From assembly GCA_028820945.1 (NCBI GenBank), contig JAPPHW010000125.1, positions 1-6,087 of the forward strand: DNA of 6,087 nt, read 5' to 3'. The position numbers were made by a program, and so were the translations under genes. Each line of letters opens with the position of its first letter. Position 1 is the stretch's first letter. The DNA comes from Defluviicoccus sp. (GTDB taxonomy: Bacteria > Pseudomonadota > Alphaproteobacteria > MPNO01). Under the pieces are notes generated by a model, which worked only from the letters and a program-made list of their open reading frames with translations, was not told where the DNA came from and did no database searches. Below are positions 1-5,596 of the stretch, one piece after another.

Positions 1-809
1 GCGAAATACTCGACCGCGCCCTCGCACGGGCTCTTGAAGTACCAGAAATAGGCCGACGACACCGGGTGGCGCCCCGGCCCGACCTCGGTGTCCCAGCCCT
101 TGCGGTCGAAATAGATGCCGCCGCCGAAGACCTCGTGGATGTCGCGCACCTCGAAGGCGACATGGTGGAAGGCAATGCTCCCGTCGCCGCTCCTGATCAG
201 GAAGAGATTGTGATGGTCGGACTCGACCGCGCAGCGCAGGAACAGGCCCCGCCCGCCGGCATAGCGGTCGGAGACCGGAAAGCCGAGCCGGTCGCCGTAG
301 AACTTCTCCGCCGGTTTCAGGTCGGGCAGCAGGAAGCCGATATGACCCATGCGGATCGGCCGCGCGCGCTTGTAGATCTTCGCGCGCTCGTCGGGGCGTT
401 CGACATTGCCGTAGCCGTTGAATGCCGACCGCGCCGCGTCCACTTGCCCGTCGCGCTGCCAGACGCGGAAGCCGACCGCGATGCCGTACGGATCGACGCA
501 ATGAATCGTGCCGTCCTCGTCGACCGTCACCTCGCGGTCCCGCGCGATCTCCCGGTGAACGGCGTCGAGGTCTTCCGGGGTCTCGACGCCCCAGATCGCC
601 TCGCGGAAGTTCATGCCCGGTGCCGCCGGGGGCGGCAGCGAGCGGTGACCGGCGGGGCGGATGTCGAGCCGCGCGCCGATGCCGGTCTCGAAGATGGCGC
701 CCGACCGGCGGTCGCTGACTTTCGTGAGGCCCCAGTCGGTGTAGAAGCGTTTGGCGGTCTTCATGTCGGGCGCGGCGAAGACCAGCGTATCGATGTCGAC
801 GAATTTCAT
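1..809 (-). CDS. Two-module VOC protein, type I extradiol dioxygenase-like (3' end outside window)
   Basis: Probably an Fe(II)-dependent ring-cleaving dioxygenase acting on a catechol-type substrate in the cytoplasm. My translation gives 269 codons with no stop before the window edge, so a short C-terminal part is missing. There are two VOC modules (about residues 1-120 and 150-269). The second holds the expected metal ligands: H156 (MGHIGF), H216 (FHHVAFEV) and E267 (AVEYF). It also has the acid-base residues that align by eye with BphC H195, H241 and Y250: H200 in SDHH, H248 in GRH and Y257 in FWYF. The H248-Y257-E267 spacing equals that of BphC H241-Y250-E260. ATG at 809 lies 11 bases after the stop of the upstream paralogue, and GAGG overlapping that stop can serve as ribosome binding site, suggesting translational coupling. 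The family is clear; the aromatic substrate is unknown. A non-dioxygenase VOC role is less likely given the complete active site. Confidence 0.88.
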   Translation of the reverse strand, partial: MKFVDIDTLVFAAPDMKTAKRFYTDWGLTKVSDRRSGAIFETGIGARLDIRPAGHRSLPPPAAPGMNFREAIWGVETPEDLDAVHREIARDREVTVDEDGTIHCVDPYGIAVGFRVWQRDGQVDAARSAFNGYGNVERPDERAKIYKRARPIRMGHIGFLLPDLKPAEKFYGDRLGFPVSDRYAGGRGLFLRCAVESDHHNLFLIRSGDGSIAFHHVAFEVRDIHEVFGGGIYFDRKGWDTEVGPGRHPVSSAYFWYFKSPCEGAVEYF

Positions 810-820
810 CCTGGGGTTCC

Positions 821-1717
821 TCAGGCGAAGGCGATCCTGGCCTGCGCCGCCTTCATTCTGTCCGACGGCGGTCCGGCGATTCCCCAGCGGTCGGTCCAGC
901 CGGGCGGGTTGAGGCCGGCCCAGTAATCCGCGCTTCGCTTGGGGTAGCTGTCGTCCACCTGCTCGACCTCGGCGGTGTACTCGATGATGTAGTCGTCCGG
1001 ACCCAGGAAATAGGAGAACACGTTGGCGCCCGGTCCGTGCCGGCCCACCCCCCATTCGATCGGGTAGCCGGCATCCCGCATCCGTCCCGCCCCGCGCATC
1101 ACCGAATCGAGGTCCGTCATTTCGAACGCGACATGGTGCAGCGTCGGCGCGTCGCCGTGGCCGAGCGCGATGCTGTGGTGATCGGAATTGCAGCGCAGGA
1201 AGCAGAGATGGCCGGTCCGGTCGCTGACCGTAAAGCCGAGGCCCTCGGTGAAGAGAGCGGCGGAGCCTTCCATGTCGGCGGCATTCAGCACGCAATGGGA
1301 GATCTTGCGCGGCCTGTCGCGTGCGTCCTGGGAGTCGTCGTGGGTCGCTACGTCGGACGAGACCGCGAATTTGCGTCCCTCCTTGTCCTCGAACGCGAAC
1401 CCGTACCCGCCGCCCGGCCCGCTCAGCGCGTCCGGCGTGCCGAGCGCCGGCAGATCGAGCGTCGACAACCGCTCATGCAGGCCGTCCACGCCTTGCCTGT
1501 CCGGCGCGGCGAGATTGACCCGGATCAGGGCCGGCTCCTCCCGTTCGTGCAGCGCGAGAATGTGGTGTTCCGGCCCGGTGCCTCGGAAATAGCGCGCGCC
1601 GTCGTGCTCGGCCACCGGATCGAGGTTCCAGACCCCGCCGTAGAAGTCCGCGGCCGACTCGACATTTCGGACGCCGAACTCGACGCTTCTGACCGCCGTC
1701 ACCCGCGCATCGCTCAT
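821..1717 (-). CDS. Two-module VOC protein, type I extradiol dioxygenase-like, with C-terminal tail
   Basis: A complete 298-residue protein, close to the usual length of two-domain extradiol dioxygenases, which use Fe(II) and O2 to open catechol rings next to the diol. Module 1 spans about residues 8-120 and module 2 about 137-247. Predicted metal ligands are H141 (KISHCVL), H195 (LHHVAFEM) and E246 (IIEYT). Residues matching the BphC acid-base set are H181 (SDHH), H227 (GRH) and Y236 (FSYF), at the same spacing as in the downstream neighbour. After the last ligand there is a tail of about 50 residues (247-298) containing PPGWTDRWG, which could cover the active site or serve in oligomerisation. 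ATG at 1717 is 16 bases after the previous stop, preceded by a G-rich run (GGGGGCGG) as weak ribosome binding site. It is a paralogue of the next gene, not a recent duplicate, since the two differ widely outside the motifs. Substrate unknown. Confidence 0.9.
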   Translation of the reverse strand: MSDARVTAVRSVEFGVRNVESAADFYGGVWNLDPVAEHDGARYFRGTGPEHHILALHEREEPALIRVNLAAPDRQGVDGLHERLSTLDLPALGTPDALSGPGGGYGFAFEDKEGRKFAVSSDVATHDDSQDARDRPRKISHCVLNAADMEGSAALFTEGLGFTVSDRTGHLCFLRCNSDHHSIALGHGDAPTLHHVAFEMTDLDSVMRGAGRMRDAGYPIEWGVGRHGPGANVFSYFLGPDDYIIEYTAEVEQVDDSYPKRSADYWAGLNPPGWTDRWGIAGPPSDRMKAAQARIAFA

Positions 1718-1733
1718 CGCCGCCCCCGCGAAC

Positions 1734-2135
1734 CTATTTCGAAGTGCCGACCCAGCCGTTCTGGGAAATGTCGAAAATTATGCCGTTCGGGTCGCGGTAC
1801 TTCTTCTCGTAGTAGAGCGACTCCTTGTCGATCGGCAAATCGAGGAAGAACGTGCCGCCATTCGCTTCGATGTCCTTCTCGGCATCCTCCAGATTGTCGA
1901 CCCAGAAGCCGAAATGATGCACGCCGACATAGTCCTTGCCGCGTTCCTCGCCGGCGGCCTCGTCGGTCTTGTAGTCGAGGATCGCGAGGTTGATGACGCC
2001 GTCCGAGAGATAGACGCCGTCGGCGAGCGAGGCGCTGGTCTCGCCCACGCGCTTCATCTCGAAAACCTCTTCGTAGAATTTGGCGGTCGCCTCGACGTCG
2101 TCGCACGCGATCGCGATATGGCGCAGCTTTGCCAT
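1734..2135 (-). CDS. Small VOC (glyoxalase/bleomycin-resistance fold) protein
   Basis: A 133-residue single-unit VOC protein made of two beta-alpha-beta-beta-beta modules (about 4-58 and 70-125). VOC proteins of this size include lactoylglutathione lyase, methylmalonyl-CoA epimerase and many uncharacterised members, usually dimers with a divalent metal. H6 (RHIAIA) and H74 (VHHFGFWV) sit where two ligands are expected. The strand that normally supplies a terminal Glu reads GIIFDIS, so D122 would replace it, and the first-module acid/amide ligand may be N49. The reaction cannot be named. I chose the ATG at 2135 because the conserved start (AKLRHIAIACDD) begins there and a strong GGGAGGA ribosome binding site lies just upstream. 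The frame stays open far upstream, but that part is the GGT-like gene in a wrong frame. It lies 53 bases after the GGT-like gene and 16 bases before the extradiol pair, so it is probably part of the same transcript. Confidence 0.9.
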   Translation of the reverse strand: MAKLRHIAIACDDVEATAKFYEEVFEMKRVGETSASLADGVYLSDGVINLAILDYKTDEAAGEERGKDYVGVHHFGFWVDNLEDAEKDIEANGGTFFLDLPIDKESLYYEKKYRDPNGIIFDISQNGWVGTSK

Positions 2136-2188
2136 GCCTGTTCCTCCCTGTCGGCCGGGCGCTCGGCCCAACGGTAGCACGATCCTTC

Positions 2189-3775
2189 CTAGTAGCCGAG
2201 CGCGCAGCCGTCCTTGCGGGGGTCGGAACCGCCGACCAGCACGCCGTTCTCGCGCTCGATCGTCACCGCCTGACCCCCGCCCAGCGGCACGCCGGCGGGG
2301 CAGATGTCGTGCCCCATCGCGGCGAGGGCGTCGGCGGTCTCGCGCGGAATGCCGTCTTCGAGCGCCATCATGCCGCCGAAATGGAAGATGCGGGGCGCGT
2401 CGATCGCCTGCTGCACGTCGAGCCCGCAATCGAGCAGGCCCGTCACCAGATGGACGTGACCGAACGGCTGGTAATGCCCGCCCATGACGCCGAACGGCAT
2501 GACCGCCTCGCCGTCCCTCGTCATCATTCCCGGCATGATCGTGTGCAGCGAACGCTTGGACGGCCCGATGGCGTTGGGGTGGTCGCGGTCGATCAGGAAG
2601 GCGCTCCCCCGGTTCTGGAACAGCACGCCGGTCCGGGCATCGGCGACCGCCGCGCCGAACTTCGCGAACAGCGAGTTGATGAAGCTGATCGCGTTGCCCT
2701 CGCCGTCGACGACGGCGAGATAGACCGTGTCCGACGTCGCGGGGAACCTGGCCGGCGGCAGATCGTCCATCGCGCGGTCGGGGCGGATATGCCGGCGCAA
2801 CTCCGCCGCGTAGGACTCCGACAACAGGTCGTCGACGGGGACGTGCGCGCGGTCCGGATCGGCGATGTAGAGGTCCCGGTCGCGATAGGCGAGCCGGCCC
2901 GCCTCGGCTTCCAGGTGGAGGCGCGTCGGGTCGGTCGGCCCCAGCCCCTCCAGGTCGAAGCCCGACAGGATGTTGAACATCAGCAGCGCCGTGAGCCCCT
3001 GGCCGTTGGGCGGGCACTCCCAGATCTCGTGGCCGCGGTATGCGGTGACGATGGGCTCGACGTAGTTGCCGCGATGCGCCGCGAAGTCCCCGACCGTGTG
3101 AAGCCCGCCATAGGACGCGAGCGTCGCCGCCATGCTCTCCGCCGCCTCGCCTTCGTAGAACGCCGAAGGCCCGTCCTCCGCGATGCGGGCGAGCGTCGCG
3201 GAAAGCGCCGGCATCCGGTGGAGCTCCCCCGCCCGATACGCCCGGCCGCCGTTGAGATAGATCGCCGCCGTTTCCGGCGTCCGCGCGAGCAGGCGTTCGC
3301 AGCCGGCCCAGTCGTAGGCGACCCTCGGGTGAACCGCCGACCCGTCCGAGGCCAGACGGATCGCGGGCGCCAGCAGATCGCCGAACGGTTTCCGTCCGTG
3401 GTCGCCCACCAGCCGGTTCCAGGCCTCCACGGCTCCCGGGACGGTGACGGCATGAGCTCCGATCGCCGGCATTTGCCGGATGCCCTGCGCGACATACCGG
3501 TCGACATTCGCCGCCGCCGGGCTCCGGCCGGACCCGTTATAGGCGACGACACCGCCCCCCGCCGGCGCGTAGAGGACGAAGCAGTCGCCGCCGATCCCGG
3601 TCATCTGCGGCTCGACCACCGCGAGCACGGCCGCCGCCGCGACCGCCGCGTCGACCGCGTTGCCGCCGGATTTCAGCGTCTCGACGGCGGTCAGCGTCGC
3701 ATGCGGATGCGAGGTCGCCGCCATGCCGCCCGTCGCGTAGACGGGGGACCGCCCCGGCAGTTCGAAATTGCGCAT
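2189..3775 (-). CDS. Gamma-glutamyltransferase family protein (Ntn hydrolase), non-classical pocket
   Basis: A 528-residue protein of the gamma-glutamyltranspeptidase fold. Family members cleave themselves before a threonine that then becomes the N-terminal nucleophile of the small subunit. The family landmarks are present: GGNAVDAAVA (about 37-46), MTGIGGD (58-64), the processing site SDT with predicted nucleophile T350, the following VVDGEGNAISF, MGGHYQPFGH (431-440), and the C-terminal GGSDPRKDG. There is no signal peptide, so it is probably cytoplasmic, unlike the periplasmic E. coli GGT. By eye-alignment to E. coli GGT, residues that bind the gamma-glutamyl group are replaced: N411 by F370, D433 by A392, and S462-S463 by H411-T412. 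It therefore resembles the divergent YwrD-like branch, and its substrate may be another amide or conjugate. ATG at 3775 is 13 bases after the YciI stop, with no clear Shine-Dalgarno sequence, suggesting coupling. Family call is firm; function is open. Confidence 0.93.
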   Translation of the reverse strand: MRNFELPGRSPVYATGGMAATSHPHATLTAVETLKSGGNAVDAAVAAAAVLAVVEPQMTGIGGDCFVLYAPAGGGVVAYNGSGRSPAAANVDRYVAQGIRQMPAIGAHAVTVPGAVEAWNRLVGDHGRKPFGDLLAPAIRLASDGSAVHPRVAYDWAGCERLLARTPETAAIYLNGGRAYRAGELHRMPALSATLARIAEDGPSAFYEGEAAESMAATLASYGGLHTVGDFAAHRGNYVEPIVTAYRGHEIWECPPNGQGLTALLMFNILSGFDLEGLGPTDPTRLHLEAEAGRLAYRDRDLYIADPDRAHVPVDDLLSESYAAELRRHIRPDRAMDDLPPARFPATSDTVYLAVVDGEGNAISFINSLFAKFGAAVADARTGVLFQNRGSAFLIDRDHPNAIGPSKRSLHTIMPGMMTRDGEAVMPFGVMGGHYQPFGHVHLVTGLLDCGLDVQQAIDAPRIFHFGGMMALEDGIPRETADALAAMGHDICPAGVPLGGGQAVTIERENGVLVGGSDPRKDGCALGY

Positions 3776-3788
3776 CGCCGCGCCGGGC

Positions 3789-4145
3789 CTAGCCGAGCGA
3801 CAGCCGCTGGTCCGAATAGGTGAGACGGACCGTGTAGCTCCCCTCGTTCACGGTCCATTGCTCGACGGTGTAGGTCCTGAGCCCCTGGGCGTGGAACGGG
3901 TCGGTATCGGCGATCCTCCTGGCCTCGGCGAACGAGTCCGCGCGGATCACGATCAGGCCCCGGCGCGAGCCGTCCTCGGCGTCGAGCGGGCCGGCCGCGA
4001 ACAGGACGCCCTCTTGCTCCAGCTTCACCTGGTGGTCGAGATGCGCCGGCAGGGTCGCCCGCAGCTGGTCCGGCGTGGTGCCGGGCGCCGGTTGGGTGAT
4101 TATCGCGAAAAACGTCTTGCCGAGCATGTCGTGATGGTCAGCCAT
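3789..4145 (-). CDS. YciI family protein (dimeric alpha/beta barrel)
   Basis: A 118-residue cytoplasmic protein with a YCII domain at about residues 10-100. The visible family features are a beta strand (TFFAIITQ), the helix with H35/H38 (LPAHLDHQVKLEQEG), the turn AAGPL (50-54), a second strand plus helix (GLIVIRADSFAEARRIA), and the DPF motif with D82-P83, followed by GLRTYTVEQW. His and Asp of these motifs form the putative active-site pocket in the family. YciI proteins resemble muconolactone isomerase and chlorinating-pathway relatives in fold, but most have no known reaction. Location between an aromatic-type hydrolase and a GGT-like gene suggests a role with a small metabolite, possibly an isomerase or hydrolysis step (inference). 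ATG at 4145 lies 30 bases downstream of the hydrolase stop and is preceded by AAGGAGAG at slightly long spacing. The C-terminal 18 residues go beyond the usual domain. Confidence 0.88.
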   Translation of the reverse strand: MADHHDMLGKTFFAIITQPAPGTTPDQLRATLPAHLDHQVKLEQEGVLFAAGPLDAEDGSRRGLIVIRADSFAEARRIADTDPFHAQGLRTYTVEQWTVNEGSYTVRLTYSDQRLSLG

Positions 4146-4175
4146 GGCGGGCTCTCTCCTTTGAACGGGTGCGGC

Positions 4176-5057
4176 TCAGTCGCGGCCGAGCAGGAAATCG
4201 ATGTGGATGCGGTTGAAGGTCTCGGCGTCCTCGAACTGCGGCCAATGCCCGCAATCCTGCATGACGACGAACCTGGCGCCCGGGATCATACCGGCCAGCG
4301 TCTCGCCCACGTCGACGGTCGCGGTCGGGTCGTGGCTGGTCCAGAGCACCAGAGTGGGCGCCTCGATCCGCGCCCATTCCTCCGGCTTGACGGCGAAGCG
4401 CCGCCGCGCCTCCGGGGTATGGAGGCAGAGGATGCGGTTGACGCCGCCTTTCATCTCGGAGCGCGAATAGATCGCCTGCCGGCTCGCGACGAGGTCGTCA
4501 TGGACGTCGGAATTGTCGTGCATCAGCCATTCGAGACGTGTGCGCACGCGCTCCCAGCTCGGATCCTCCACCGCGGCCGCCGTGGAGGCCCGAAGCGCCG
4601 CGAGCGCCTTCGGATTCACCATGTCGGCCCCGGCGGTGTTGAGCACCAGCTTGTCGATCCGGTCCGGATGGGCGACGGCGAAGGCACCCGCGACCCAACC
4701 GCCCAGCGACTCGCCGGAGAGCGAAACCCTGTCGATCCCGACCGCGTCGAGAAACCCCGCCAGATGATCGATGTAGCGCGGGATCTCGTAGTCGTAGTCG
4801 GGCTTTCCGGTATAGCCGTGGCCGAGCATGTCGATCGCGTAGGTGTCGAAATGCGGCGCGTGCGCGGCGAGGTTGCGGACATAGGCCTCCGCGTGACCGC
4901 CCGTGCCGTGCAGGAAGATCAGGCCGGGTTTGCCCGCGCTCCCCGCACGGAGATAGCGGGTCGCGATCCCGCCCACATCGGCATAGCCCTGCTCGAAGGG
5001 AACCCCCTGCAAATCCGCCCAGATGCTTTCGTATGGGCGGTTCCTGTCCGCTGTCAT
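4176..5057 (-). CDS. Alpha/beta hydrolase, meta-cleavage-product (C-C bond) hydrolase-like
   Basis: A 293-residue alpha/beta hydrolase. The oxyanion-hole motif is HGTGG (50-54). The nucleophile elbow is GESLGG with S117, the acid is D243 (WTSHDPT), and the base is H271 in DCGHWPQFEDAETFN. The Trp after the catalytic His and the His-to-end pattern are typical of BphD/MhpC-type enzymes, which hydrolyse 2-hydroxy-6-oxo-dienoates made by extradiol dioxygenases. BphD has S112, D237 and H265, a nearly identical spacing, and R193 may match the substrate-binding R190. Two extradiol-like genes further down the operon support this role; esterase or haloalkane-type activity remains possible. The frame is open back to 5162, but I chose ATG at 5057: it has an AGGGAG ribosome binding site 7 bases upstream, and the longer form would start inside the predicted promoter, upstream of the transcription start. 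It is the first gene of the putative operon. Confidence 0.9.
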   Translation of the reverse strand: MTADRNRPYESIWADLQGVPFEQGYADVGGIATRYLRAGSAGKPGLIFLHGTGGHAEAYVRNLAAHAPHFDTYAIDMLGHGYTGKPDYDYEIPRYIDHLAGFLDAVGIDRVSLSGESLGGWVAGAFAVAHPDRIDKLVLNTAGADMVNPKALAALRASTAAAVEDPSWERVRTRLEWLMHDNSDVHDDLVASRQAIYSRSEMKGGVNRILCLHTPEARRRFAVKPEEWARIEAPTLVLWTSHDPTATVDVGETLAGMIPGARFVVMQDCGHWPQFEDAETFNRIHIDFLLGRD

Positions 5058-5070
5058 CGCTCCGCTCCCT
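5058..5070 (-). promoter_or_regulatory. Ribosome binding site of the hydrolase gene
   Basis: The minus strand reads AGGGAGCGGAGCG directly before ATG 5057. AGGGAG ends 7 bases from the start codon. This decides the start against the upstream in-frame ATG at 5162. Confidence 0.65.
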
Positions 5071-5080
5071 GCCCCGACGG

Positions 5081-5112
5081 AAAAGGGCACCGGCCTCTCT
5101 CCCGGCGCCCTT
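5081..5112 (-). promoter_or_regulatory. Terminator-like hairpin in the 5' leader (attenuator candidate)
   Basis: Read on the minus strand, 5112-5102 (AAGGGCGCCGG) pairs with 5093-5083 (CCGGTGCCCTT) to give an 11-bp stem whose only non-Watson-Crick pair is G-U in RNA. The loop is eight bases (GAGAGAGG). Two more T residues follow, giving a run of four U. It sits about 15 bases after the predicted transcription start and 24 bases before ATG 5057. An intrinsic terminator or attenuator is possible, though the U-run is short; a transcript-stabilising 5' hairpin is the main alternative. A competing 5-bp stem (TGCCC at 5089-5085 with GGGCA at 5074-5070) would break the 3' arm. Confidence 0.5.
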
Positions 5113-5116
5113 GCCC

Positions 5117-5136
5117 ACTTATCCACTCTGACAAAT
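5117..5136 (-). promoter_or_regulatory. Possible operator overlapping the transcription start
   Basis: An imperfect inverted repeat on the minus strand, ATTTGTC (5136-5130), six bases, then GATAAGT (5123-5117), with two mismatches in seven positions. It overlaps the -10 element and the predicted start, where a repressor would act. No regulator gene is visible to support it, and chance is a real alternative. Confidence 0.2.
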
Positions 5137-5162
5137 ATACCCCAAAACGCGTCCCGAGTCAA
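5134..5162 (-). promoter_or_regulatory. Sigma-70-type promoter for the hydrolase-YciI-GGT-VOC operon
   Basis: On the minus strand TTGACT (5162-5157) is followed after exactly 17 bases by TATATT (5139-5134); each hexamer matches five of six consensus positions. The predicted start is near A5127, giving a leader of about 70 bases to ATG 5057. A/T runs at 5163-5190 directly upstream could act as an UP element. This is one of the few AT-rich stretches in an otherwise GC-rich window and precedes the first gene of the run. No experimental start is known. Confidence 0.7.
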
Positions 5163-5199
5163 GCAAAAAATGGTCTTTAAGGATTTTTTTGGCTCATAT

Positions 5200-5411
5200 G
5201 GACACCTCGGCCGGGGAGGTCCACGACGCTAGCGTCTTTCGCCGGTCGACATAGGCATCGGGTAGGCAAATCGCTACCGGGTCGACATTCGCGTCCCGCG
5301 GATGCCGGGCGGGAATGCCGACCTTTGCCGACTCGACCGGCCTGTCGGCATTTCCGCTCGGCAAATGCCGACCGTCCGCGCGCGGCACCGGGGGCCCGCC
5401 CACCTCTCCCT
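5200..5411. other. Gene-free spacer with small palindromes
   Basis: I see no gene here. The stretch holds a short hairpin (ACCTC at 5204-5208 with GAGGT at 5216-5220), a perfect 12-bp palindrome GACGCTAGCGTC (5225-5236), two copies of a GGTCGACAT-like word (near 5244 and 5280), and the TGCCGAC cluster listed separately. Open frames crossing it are low-complexity translations of repeat DNA. Confidence 0.6.
5316..5372. repeat. Cluster of four TGCCGAC motifs including a 10-bp-arm hairpin
   Basis: TGCCGAC occurs at 5316-5322, 5326-5332 and 5366-5372, and in reverse orientation at 5344-5350. The last two form a perfect inverted repeat, GTCGGCATTT (5344-5353) and AAATGCCGAC (5363-5372), around a nine-base loop. 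It lies about 190-245 bases upstream of the predicted operon start. It could be a repeated regulator site or part of a dispersed intergenic repeat; the sequence alone does not decide. Confidence 0.5.
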
Positions 5412-5523
5412 CGTCATGCCCGGACTTGTTCCGGGCATCCACGTGGGTCGGCCGGATCGCTTGTCCCCGCTCACAGCGCGATGCCGGAAGACGTGGATGC
5501 CCGGAACAAGTCCGGGCATGACG
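5412..5523. repeat. Long inverted repeat of the alphaproteobacterial 'MPGLVPGIHV' palindrome type
   Basis: A perfect 33-bp inverted repeat: left arm 5412-5444, right arm 5491-5523. Each arm itself holds a 9-bp palindrome with a five-base loop (ATGCCCGGA at 5416-5424, TCCGGGCAT at 5430-5438 in the left arm). The arms continue inward as a shorter stem (CCGGATCGC near 5452-5460 against GCGATGCCGG near 5478-5487, one bulged base). Its false translations MPGLVPGIHV and HARTCSGHPR are widespread spurious peptides in alphaproteobacterial genomes, which marks it as a dispersed intergenic repeat. No transposase is encoded. RNA from either strand would fold into a long hairpin, so it may also slow or stop transcription arriving from the DUF433 side. 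Confidence 0.85.
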
Positions 5524-5575
5524 GAAGAAGTGTCGCGGCCCTCCTGTCCCGCCAAGCAATCCCTATATGCGCCTT

Positions 5576-5596
5576 CTCATTCGCGAGCAGCTTCAA
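5576..5596 (-). pseudogene. Probable 5' remnant of a DUF5615 (PIN-like) toxin gene
   Basis: In the frame overlapping the DUF433 stop codon, TTG at 5596-5594 starts a reading that translates as (M)KLLANE, matching the usual first residues of DUF5615 proteins (MKLLANEN or MKFLADEN). After GAG at 5578-5576 the similarity stops: the frame continues as KAHIGIAWRDRR, crosses the repeat and ends without any DUF5615 features. DUF433 and DUF5615 genes normally overlap as a toxin-antitoxin pair, and the overlapping position fits exactly. Inference: the toxin gene was lost by deletion or repeat insertion after about seven codons. A seven-residue match is short, so chance remains possible. Confidence 0.5.

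Noticed and set aside
2156..2170. Hairpin GGGC/GCCC between the GGT-like and small VOC genes as a terminator
   Set aside because: Only a 4-bp stem with no U-run; common by chance in such GC-rich DNA.
2136..3017. Upstream extension of the small VOC frame, giving a 427-residue reading
   Set aside because: The N-terminal 294 residues are the GGT-like gene in the wrong frame (Arg/Pro-rich). The real start at 2135 has a strong ribosome binding site and a typical VOC N-terminus.
66..3823. Long plus-strand open frames (66-926, 1037-1993, 2129-3823) opposite the VOC and GGT-like genes
   Set aside because: They are antisense shadows of clearly recognisable minus-strand genes; the translations are Arg/Ala/Pro-rich with no family features.
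5058..5162. 35-residue N-terminal extension of the hydrolase
   Set aside because: The ATG at 5162 lies in the -35 hexamer, upstream of the predicted transcription start, and the extra residues do not resemble hydrolase family N-termini.
3768..5180. 470-codon plus-strand open frame opposite the YciI and hydrolase genes
   Set aside because: Antisense shadow produced by high GC; the minus-strand products have intact catalytic motifs and this one has none. It also runs through the promoter region.
5412..5523. CRISPR array or insertion sequence
   Set aside because: Only two inverted copies are present, not direct repeats with spacers, and there is no transposase or cas gene.
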